From Aplectana chamaeleonis (taxonomy: Eukaryota > Nematoda > Chromadorea > Rhabditida > Cosmocercidae): a stretch of 64,000 nt of DNA. Positions 33,328-42,142 of the stretch are shown piece after piece; the first letter of the stretch is position 1, and each line of letters begins with the position of its first letter. Below the pieces are notes generated by a model that was not told the DNA's origin, ran no database searches, and worked only from the letters and a program-made list of their open reading frames with translations. Position numbers and translations under genes: made by a program. The stretch spans positions 992,001-1,056,000 of the forward strand of contig JAPDOI010000152.1 of assembly GCA_029168955.1 (NCBI GenBank). Direction: 5' to 3'.

Positions 33328-36300
33328 GTGGAGAGGAATCCTGGACTCGCTCAGAAGTACCTAGGCGCCACGTGCGGCAAGGATGTTAACTGGAGACATA
33401 CCAGCGTCCAGTGCTTTGGATGCCAAAGGTGGGTGCATCTCTCCTGTTCGGGTCTCAGCTCTGTGAGGCATCATAACTCATCTTTTCGTTGTGTATTATG
33501 CTCCTCACCTTCCAACTCAGATTCCTCGATCTCAAATCGCCCCCTTTCCATTGTGCATATCAATCTAAACGGCCTTCGTGCCAAGCTTTCTGAACTCTCT
33601 CTCTCTCTTCGCACGTACTTACCATCCAGACGTGATCATGGTTCAAGAAACCAAGCTCTCTCCATCCCCCACCTATCCTCATCCCAATATCCCAGGCTAT
33701 ACTTCTTACCATGCTCCAAGGTCATCTCTCGGCGGAGGAGTTTCTACTTTCGTTTTATCCTCACTTCCCTCACACCTCATTCCCAGCACCCCCACGGACG
33801 GTACTCTCGAGTACCTCGCAATCCATCTCCCCCTAAAAACACCCCTTTCTCTTTTCAACATATACATTCCACCTACATCTTCATGCCCTTCATCTTACAG
33901 TCCTATCCCACTTCTCAAGCAGCTGAGCGAATGCTCCCTCTCATCCTCGGTCGTTTTCGGGGGTGATTTCAACGCTCACACCTTTTGCTCGTCTCTCGGT
34001 CCTGATGTTAGAGGAAATGACGTCGAAGAATGGGCAGATGAGTGCGACCTGGTCATTTTAAACGATGATCAGCCCACTCGTCTCCCTGCAAACGGCCGAT
34101 CTTCTAGCCCAGACATATCTCTTGTCTCGTCCAACCTTTCTAGCTGCTGCTCATGGTCTACCTCGACTACTCTGCCAAGTGACCACGTTCCTGTCTTTGT
34201 CCACATCGATCTATCCAATTCTCTCGCTCCCTTTTCTGGTGTTCGCCAACGTTCTTATCTTAATTTAGGCCGAGCAGACTGGCGCCTGTTCATTAAAGTT
34301 GCGCTTCGCCTATCGCCAGATTACCCGTGGAATGGCGACGTGCACCAGAAAGAGTGCCATTTATCTGACGCAATCCGAAAAGCAATGAATGCAGCTATTC
34401 CTATCTGTCGCGTCAAGGTGTTCTATCTAAATGTCAACAGAGACATCCTCGACAAAATTAGAACGAGAGATACGAGGAGAGCGGTTAATCATCTGGCCCC
34501 CTGGTTGCTGAGCTTGACAGTGAGAACAAAAAGGATTTGGACAGACACAAGAAAGAAGAGTGGGATAAGTTCACCGGGCAGTTGGACTTAAGACGGACAC
34601 TGCAGCTACTTGGAAGGTTTTACGGAAGCTTTCGGGTAAAAGCTCACCCGCCACCGTCTCCACAATCAAATTCGACAACGGCGTATTCAAATCAGGAAAG
34701 GAAGCCGCTTATGCGCTCGGGAAGTTTTTCAATCATCAGTGCTAAACGAGGTCCGCAGAATAGAGTGACTGTAAGAGAGCTGTGCCGCCTCCCGCTTATG
34801 AGCACGGCCGAAGCGTTTACTACGACGCAAGTTCAGAAGATTATAAAGGAAATGCGGAACTCTAGAGCTATTGGTCCTGATGGGATATGTCCTGCTGTCT
34901 TGAAGAAGATACCCACTGACCTACTAACGCTTCTCACTGATGTGATAAACACCTCGTTCAAGTCGTGTACTATCCCACAGAATTAGAAGACGGCAAACGT
35001 CGTTCCGCTGCCCAAGCCTGGCAAGCCCCAAGCTTCAGTCAAGGGGAATCGTCCCATTAGTTTGATGTCCTCTTTTGCTAAAGTAGCTGAAAAGCTGATC
35101 GTTAAGGACCTGGATGAGCATAACGAGAGACAGGTGTTTCAGCATGGATTCAGAAAAATGCATTCCACCACGACAGCTTTGTTAGAAATTATTAGCTATG
35201 CAATTGATGGTTTAAACGCCTATAAGCCGCAGAGAACTGTAGCAGTTGCCTTGGATCTCACCAAGGCTTTCGACACAGTGAATCTTGGTTGGTGGTATAC
35301 TGGAATCCCGCCATGCAAAAGCGCTGGATAGCTGCATTCACTAAGGGAAGACGGGCTAGAGTGATGTTCCAAAATCATGTCTCAAACAGCATTCCGATTG
35401 CAGCTGGAGTCCCACAGGGCGGCGTATTGTCGCCTGTTCTCTTCAGTCTGTACCTCGAAGATATGCCCGCCCCTCCCCATGATATCAAGGTGGTCGCTTA
35501 CGCTGATGATGACTGTCTTGTGTCGTGATCGGGACATAAATGTGGCCGCCGCTAAGATTAACGGGTACTTGACCACACTGAAAAGCTTCTTCGAAGGCAA
35601 AATGCTGAAGATTTCTGCGTCAAAGTCATCGGTATCCGTACTCACAACGGACCCATCTGAACACAGCGCACATCCGTATGTCGTATGGAATGGAGATCGT
35701 TTGCCTGCCGCCCGCTTCCCAAAACTTCTCGGACTCGTGCTCGATCCATCGCTCAAGTTCCATAAGAACACGGGACAGAAGCAGGCTATCGTTAAAGCGA
35801 AACTTAACGTGCTTAGAGCCCTGGGCGGTACATCATGGGGTAGTAGCAAAGAAACCATTACAACGTATAAGGCGATTCTCCAGCCTGCACTAGAATACGG
35901 CGCACCAGTTTAGCAGCATCTAGTTTCGGAATCCTCTTGGACTAAGATGCAACGCATACAGAATACGGCTCTTCGAATCGCCACCGGATGTGCAAGAAGT
36001 TCCCCGGTCGATCACTTGCATGCTGAGACCCGCTTATTACCAGTAAGAGAGCACTGCCAGCTCCAGGCCCAACAATTTTTCATCAACATTGTCAAACAAC
36101 CAAATCACCCCTCTTGGAGAGTGCCAAACCCCGTCAGAGAAAGAGAGATCAGAAAGCCAGTCGCCGATGCTCCCAGCAAAGTCAATCTGCAAAGATGGCA
36201 CGACTCACAGCAAGAACGACTCCGTCTATTGCGCGAGGAGCATACTGAGTTCGTACGGTGCCATCTGGAAAAGGCTGTCATTAATCCCATATTGGGGGTA

Positions 36301-36564
36301 GTGCCGCCCCAAGTCTGCACATCCGAGGCTGAACTCGGATGAAGGGCCAGGTGCACCCTGGTATCGCTGCACTGTGGTCATTCTACCATGCTTATGTCCT
36401 ACGCCAGCAAAATAGACAGCAGCAAATCAGATGTCTGCCCGGACTGCGGCTGCCTCGGCCATGACACTGCACACCTCTTCAGATGTCCGGAGAGACCCAC
36501 CACGCTGACCGTAATGGACTTATGGAGGAATCCGTTACTGGTCGCCCAGTTTCTCAACCTATGA
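33328..36564 (+). pseudogene. non-LTR retrotransposon: PHD-like finger, endonuclease, RT, C-terminal zinc motif
   Basis: Reading through shifts, the order is: PHD-like finger (CGKDV, then CFGCQRWVHLSCSGLS and FRCVLC, about 33373-33505); APE endonuclease (SIVHINLNGLRAKL, MVQETKLSP, FNIYIPP, GGDFNAH, PDISLVS, SDHVPVFVHI); RT (RAIGPDGICPAVLKKIP, NRPISLMSSFAKVAEKLI, ALDLTKAFDTVN, IAAGVPQGGVLSPVLFSLYL, YADDDCLVS); and a terminal CPDCGCLGHDTAHLFRCP motif near 36440. Breaks: a frameshift near 33590 between finger and endonuclease, a frameshift near 34560, TAG at 34984, a frameshift near 35310, TGA after YADDDCLVS and TAG near 35911. Element length (about 3.3 kb) is close to complete, but it is inactive. 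It belongs to the CR1/jockey supergroup by domain order; the clade is uncertain. Confidence 0.8.
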
Positions 36565-36582
36565 CAAAACCCTCAATGTGGC

Positions 36583-36605
36583 TGCAAAGAAGAAGAAGAA
36601 GAAGA
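36583..36605. repeat. (GAA)n tail of the retrotransposon
   Basis: AAAGAAGAAGAAGAAGAAG directly follows the coding relic and marks its 3' end. S-type and other repeat sequence resumes at once. Confidence 0.65.
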
Positions 36606-36760
36606 GTGTTCTTTCGGCACTTTGAAGCCGGCCCTGGAAGGTGACCTGAAGTCACTCTACAAAGGCTAGCATATTTTTGGCAGCTGAGGTGCGAGTCCCC
36701 ACGGCTAGGGGGGGGGTCGGGTGGGTACCCCACCTCAGACCGTTGCGTAGGCGATCTCCT
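36605..36760 (+). repeat. GC-rich repeat, also inverted at 38400-38625
   Basis: GAAGCCGGCCCTGGAAGGTG ... CCCCACGGCTAGGGGGGG matches the reverse complement of 38400-38625 (GAAGCCGGACCTGGAAGGTG ... CCCCACGGCTCGGGGGGG). Function unknown. Confidence 0.5.
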
Positions 36761-37065
36761 ACGCAACGATCTGCGGTGAGGGACCCACCCCGATTCATCG
36801 GTCTGCCAAAAGACTGACGGACCGCTGGCAAATGATTGTTCAATAGCGGGCTGCCAGGTAATAGCCAAGAGACTGCCAGCCGTCGGCCAGCGTCCTGGCG
36901 GACCGCTGGCAGGGTTTTGGCGGACCGCCGGGTAATGGCTGTCCGACACCGGGAATGGTTTTTGCTCGCCAGGCAAACGCCGGCGGTCCGCCAATCCCAA
37001 TGTCTGAGTAGTGGATATTACTGCATCATATACTAATAGGATTGCTAAGGCTAAAATATGCTTCC

Positions 37066-37316
37066 AGTAGTGGTTCAGTGTGTTTGTCTGGGGCCTCAAC
37101 AACCCCGATGAAGAAAGGTGGGGCGTGAGAGAGGCCAGCAGGCGGGCTGCAATGCTAACGCCGCGTCGCAGCCGCGAGTGGCAAACGGAGATGACCCAAC
37201 CTTCCCGAGGCTCCATACCTACATTCAACCCTTTGTTCATGCAGATCCGGCCTATGGGGAGAAGACTCATTGAGAAGGGGACCACAAGTACTGTTGACCG
37301 CCAAGAGAGATACTAA
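37066..37316 (+). CDS. candidate exon, paralogous to 30786-31110
   Basis: A GTGGTTCAG acceptor-like site (about 37066-37079) precedes an open frame (VWGLNNPDEERWGVREASRR, then MTQPSRGSIPTFNPLFMQIR) ending at TAA (37314). The similarity to 30786-31110 is stronger at protein level over the first 50 codons and fades after SIPTFN. It could be a real exon of a small gene family carried by Q. Product not recognised. Confidence 0.3.
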
Positions 37317-37599
37317 GGAGCACAACTCACCTAATATACTCATAACCTGCTGCTGTTGCTGATCAATCCCAACGGCCATTATGACGACGTGAAAGAGGGC
37401 AGCGAGGCAGACAAGCAAAGGCGCAAAATAAGAGCACGATGCGAGGTACGGTTAAACTGACCTGCAACTTAAACTTCATAAATCAATGCACACAAAATAA
37501 GAAGACAGAATTATGCCCATCTCATCACTAGAAACATACCTATTTACTAGATGGGCAGATGAGATCGGTGTCGATGCGAAGACGTGTTTCACTCCAAAA
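37317..37599. other. no supported gene
   Basis: Nothing recognised. Confidence 0.35.
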
Positions 37600-38930
37600 T
37601 CGACGTTGTTGCTTACGGAGCTTGACATTTTGGCTCCTGGTCGTGGCGGGACCAACTGCGGCGCGGGGGCGACGCACCTTTAACCTTCACAAAATTCTTG
37701 TACTTGAAGGCGAGTATCTCGGCTAATCATGCCTGAGAGGTGTTCAAAGGACATGTTATGTGCAATCATTTCGCCACAATGTCAACAGCCTAGACAACGA
37801 TGCGCAATTTTTCACTAACTTCTGAAGCCCTCAGAAAACTCCATAATTTAAACTCACAAATCAACTAGGGTAATTGTCGAATTTCCGCTCAGAATTGACG
37901 ATTTAACATACTCAGATATGTGTCATTTATATCAAATCTACCCTCAATTATCAGCCCTCAACAAGTCGCGATAACCGTTTGAATGCCGTCATGAAATATC
38001 CAGAATTCAGAAAAGGGCGATATGGTGTCGGGATAAACTTTGAAACCATGCATAAATCTCAGAAAGGGGTAATCCGCCATAATTTTCTTTATTGTAGAGC
38101 TAGTTATGTACCGTCTTAGCTCTGAATCACAGAAAGAATCAATAGCGAAGATATTGATCGAATTTCAGCACCAGTGCTGCACTCTCAGGCACTCGGGGCT
38201 ACGGCCGCCGCACCATTGGCCGCCGAGCCGCGCCTCCGATCAGCGCATCGATGTCGAAAGGTGCGCGGATCGGTGTCCTCCAGTAAAATCTGTCGGTCCC
38301 CGGCCCCCGAGCGGTCCAAAATTTGTCCATAAGCGGCTCAAAAACTGCCCATGTCCATTTTCGGCGTTTCCGGATTCGTTCAGGGGACACAGGGACAGCC
38401 CACAAAGATCACCCCTGTTGGGATCCCTACGGAGGGGAGGGGGTGACCCCACCGTGGACCGTGAGGAGATGGCCCCCAGTTGGGTCCCATGCCCCCCCCC
38501 CCGAGCCGTGGGGAGCCCTCTCCCCTCGGCGACCAAAATTATCCTCCGGTATCCGGTGGATCTTCTGGGAAGAGACTCGAGGCCACCTTCCAGGTCCGGC
38601 TTCGAAGAGCCGACTGAGGTACACGGTGAGATGAGGAGCCTTTTATACCAGCAACATTGTCAATACTTTTGTCTAAACATGTTGATGATCCTGAGCAACT
38701 GCGTAGGGGCGCGGATGGCTGTAACTGCCGATGTGCGTAGACGCGTCGCGGTCGAGAATCTGCGTGGCGGTCGAAAACGGGCGCGGATGGCCGACTGACT
38801 CTCTCTGAAAGTGTGGCGGGCCGTCCCCCCGAATGCCTGAGCTGTGAAGGTTAAAGGTGCGTTGCCCCCGCGGTTGGTCCCGCCACGACTAGGAGCCAAA
38901 AGGTCAAGTTCCGTAAGCAACAACGAAATC
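37600..38930. mobile_element. possible element with ~90-bp inverted ends
   Basis: 37604-37695 (GTTGTTGCTTACGGAGCTTG, CTCCTGGTCGTGGCGGGACC, CCTTTAACCTTCAC) is inverted at 38845-38925. The interior is AT-rich to 38150, then GC-rich. A 230-codon plus frame (38106-38798) is rich in Pro, Arg and Ser, overlaps the inverted repeat at 38400-38625 and is probably not a gene. No target duplication was identified. Confidence 0.4.
38400..38625 (-). repeat. second copy of the GC-rich repeat
   Basis: See 36605-36760; inverted copy including a C/G-run at 38491-38503. Confidence 0.5.
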
Positions 38931-39474
38931 GACGAAATATCACAGAAATATGTTAAAGACGTCTGGCACGCAATTGATGGTGTCAGTACATCGCCAACGC
39001 TAGCTGCTCTGGAAAAAATGCAGGGAGTTGACAAAAATTACTGAAAGATTGATAGATAAACGGTGAAAATAAGAAAGACACGTTCAGTACCGTGCAAAGC
39101 GAAGAAAATAGCATTAGGAATAGAGGCACGGGGAGGAAAAGAGCATCTATCAATCGTTCGATCACGGCAGTTGGCGGCGGAAGCGACGCGGTGGCGCAGG
39201 GCGGGCCAGGAAAGTGATTAACCACCGGATGCCGGCTGGCGCACGCGTGCGACGCAGATCTGCGGCGCGCGCGTCAGACATCATTGGAGCGCGATTATAC
39301 ACTCGACCAAACTCCTATACAGGCGAGAGAATGCGATGTACAGGCGAAACGAGTCCTATTTCTTCTTAATACCTTATTGACAAACCTCGGGAAGTGAAAA
39401 TAATATATGTGGTATGAATGAAAACTAAATTTCACACTTCTCTATAATTAAGAGGTGAAACTAGTCTCAGCTCT

Positions 39475-39776
39475 TCCTTTTACAGAAGCAACATCATTAC
39501 CAAAGGAGGGTTGTTCACATAAGATGGAGTTCCGAGATGCAACTTCGATATGTTCCAGGGGAAGGCAGTGCTCCAATATTTCATACTCAGGATCTGCTAA
39601 TTGCCTTAGAGATTTACAGGAGATTGAGAAAAAAGGAAGGGGACATTTCCATAGCTTTGCCAAGAGGAAACGGGCACACGAATGACAATTTTTCGGTGAA
39701 AAAAAAATTTTCGGTGAAAAAAAATTGTCTTGGACTGAGCGTAAAACTTGTTTCTAGGGGTTGTTTTCGGTGCTGA
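39475..39776 (+). CDS. candidate terminal exon, unrecognised
   Basis: CTTCCTTTTACAG (ending about 39484) is a good acceptor. The following frame is open for about 97 codons to TGA at 39774: HIRWSSEMQLRYVPGEGSAP, then IFHTQDLLIALEIYRRLRKK. Beyond codon 70 it runs through a duplicated TTTTCGGTGAAAAAAA, so the real end may be earlier. No paralogue or domain is recognised. Confidence 0.25.
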
Positions 39777-40019
39777 TTACGAATCTGAGGCCAATTTGTC
39801 AATGTTTGAAAAATCCATCTGAGTTGGTCCGAAGCTTCAAAATGGGGGATTTTTTTGCTGCCTAAACGCGATTTTTCACGATTTCGAGAATTGTATCACA
39901 TGTTAGAGTTTTCTATATAAAGCCGTAATATTCAATCAGTACAAGGAAGACTCGGTTACCTGTGAATCCAGTGATAGCCCCGTCTTCCAATGACTTACTT
40001 GACTTAATCGGTTGGCTTT

Positions 40020-41487
40020 CGCCTGACGCGGTCATTCCGCATCTTCACCGAGGTGTGCCGTCCTAGTAGTCAGCCGTGTCCATTTTTCACGGTCTTCAGC
40101 CACAATTTGAACACATTCCATCCAGCTGTCACTATTCCATTTCCTGCGAAACGAAACATCGCGCCTGAACTGTCTTTCGATGCCGAGTGACTTTAAATCC
40201 TCTTTAACCACATCCGTCCAGAACTTTCGCCTACGCCCAGGTGGCCGTTTCCAGACAGGATTTGGAAGCATTTTTAAAGCGTGTTGTACGAGACGATCCG
40301 GCGTTCTTCTTAGTATATGCCCGAGCAGTCGAAGTCGACTTTCCATTGCTGCTTGAGATGGCGTTAGGAGATGCTGGCACCTCCCTCGTGTCAAGCGTTG
40401 ATGTACTGCGTCGATTTCCTTGTAAAGGTCTTCGTTATGGCATACACGCGGCCAGAAATATCCAAGCAAACGCCTAAAAAGCTTCCTCTCCGTGCAATCC
40501 AACCTTTCCATCTGCGTTTTCGGTGCTGCCCACGTCTCCGATCCGTACATCATGATAGGGCGAATAGCGGATAGGTAGACGCGCAACTTGACTTCCTTCG
40601 CGATGGTGGTAGACCACAAACACTTGGTTAGAGAATTGAATGCAGACGTAGCTTTCGCACATCGTTGTCGAATATCCGCTGCATAACTACCATCGTTCTT
40701 CAGCAAACAGCCCAAATAACAGAAATCGTCCACCAGTTCGATACGTTGTCCGTCCACACAAACTCCAGTTGAAGGCCTCTGAGAGACCCACATCTGCTTG
40801 CATTTGTCGGGACGAAGACGAAGTCCATAGGCTGCGGCATACTTCGAAACGAGGTTCACAATCCTTTGCAGTTTTGCGTTGTTTTCAGCGAATAACACAA
40901 TGTCGTCGGCGTACTCCAGGTCGACAAGGAGCGTCCTGATGGTGTTAGGATCACATCCGCAGGAAACTGTTCTGCAACTCTACGCATGATGTCATCAACG
41001 GCGAAGTTGAAAAGAAAAGGTCCTGCAACGGCTCCTTGCCTTACTCCTGTTTTCACCTCGAAAGCTGACGTAAATCCGACAGGTGTACGAACTGCTGCTG
41101 TTGTTCCTTTGTTCATGTCCTCGATTAACCGAACATACTTTTCCGGGACTCCATCTGCTCGCAGAGCATTGAGCAATCGATCACGATGAGGAGAGTCGAA
41201 CGCGGCTTCAAAGTCCAAAAAAGCAAGCTGTAATGGCTTCGAAAACCGCTGCCACGATTCAATTACTCTTCTCACGACGAACACTTGGTCGATGGTCGAT
41301 CTTCCAGGTCGAAAACCGGCTTGCTCATCTCTGGTCGTTCCTTCACGATGTTTGATAAGTCGCTCGAGAATGATACGTTCTAAAACCTTGTACATGACAC
41401 GAAGTAGAGAGATTCCTCTGTAGTTCTTAGGATCCGTGACGGATAGCTTCTTGTGAAGAGGTACGATGATCGCATGTCTCCACGAAT
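40020..41487 (-). pseudogene. RTE retrotransposon, RT 3' part (continues from 45676)
   Basis: From the CR1 junction the frame reads RHAIIVPLHKK, DPKNYRGISLL, YKVLERIILERL, EQAGFRPGRSTIDQVFVVRR, LDFEAAFDSPHR and GVRQGAVAGPFLFNFAVDD. A single-base-type frameshift follows near 40905. In the other frame come EYADDIVLFAENNAK (the catalytic Asp pair), LRLRPDKCKQMWV, YGSETWAAPKTQMERLD, RLLGHILRRTPDRLVQHALK and KFWTDVVKEDLKSLG, with the stop at 40032. All RT blocks are present. Together with 45676-47455 this is a nearly complete RTE disrupted by one frameshift here, further breaks in the endonuclease and the CR1 insertion. Confidence 0.85.
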
Positions 41488-42142
41488 TTATTTATTTATT
41501 TATTAACTGCACGCAAGGTGCTCTATGCCCATATGGCCCAAACAGCAAAACGAGTACACTGGAAATGCGAATAAAAAAAAATAAAGATGATGGCAACAAA
41601 ACTAAAAGAACTCTAAACATAACGAACCAACAACATTCATTTGGAGCGAAACTAGCTGAACCCCTACTTTCGTAGGTTCAAACATGTAGTGCGTGCTATT
41701 GAAATCCACGTAGAACAAAATCAATGCGAAGCTGACCAGACGCGGAACCGCAGGCACTAGAAGCAGGACTAACGCACACATGTAGACAAGCGAACCACAT
41801 AAAAATTATAGTATACGAGTGGCGGATGACGCTAGGGATAACGTCACTCAGACGAGCTCAAGGGCATGCGTGAAGAATCTGGAACAGGACTTCCGGATGT
41901 TAGGTATTCCCTAGCCCTAACAGTCCAATCCCAGACCCGCCAGAAAATTAGTCCTTGAAAAAAAAAGTCAATGTGCGCATGAGAACTACTTGGTGTGACA
42001 AAAGGAACCGTTTCGTATACGTCAGGACCGCTCAATGGCAGATTCCAAGCATTTGAATATATAAAATTTGAACAGTAAGTACTTTTTTGAACTCCAAGAA
42101 TGAGATGATTCAGCTAACTCTCGCTATCTACAGGGACAGTCA

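Larger units (their letters stand above)
32619..37012. mobile_element. CACTA-like element S, holding a retrotransposon
   Basis: Perfect 18-bp terminal inverted repeats ACTACTCAGACATTGGGA (32619-32636; complement at 36995-37012). At the right the repeat extends to CACTACTCAG. Both ends continue with GCGGAC-GC-GGCG-TTGCC and many GCTGGC / GCCAGC words. The left subterminal block forms about three ~122-bp units (32641, 32765, 32887); the right one occupies 36800-36990. CACTA ends with subterminal word repeats are typical of EnSpm/CACTA elements. No target duplication or transposase is visible, so the assignment is tentative. Confidence 0.6.

Noticed and set aside
36554..37285. 243-codon minus-strand ORF
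   Set aside because: Runs across the retrotransposon tail, the GC-rich repeat and the right end of S; it crosses element boundaries and so cannot be an original gene.
38106..38798. 230-codon plus-strand ORF
   Set aside because: GC-rich, Pro/Arg/Ser-biased, overlaps a dispersed inverted repeat (36605-36760) and frames on the other strand are equally long.
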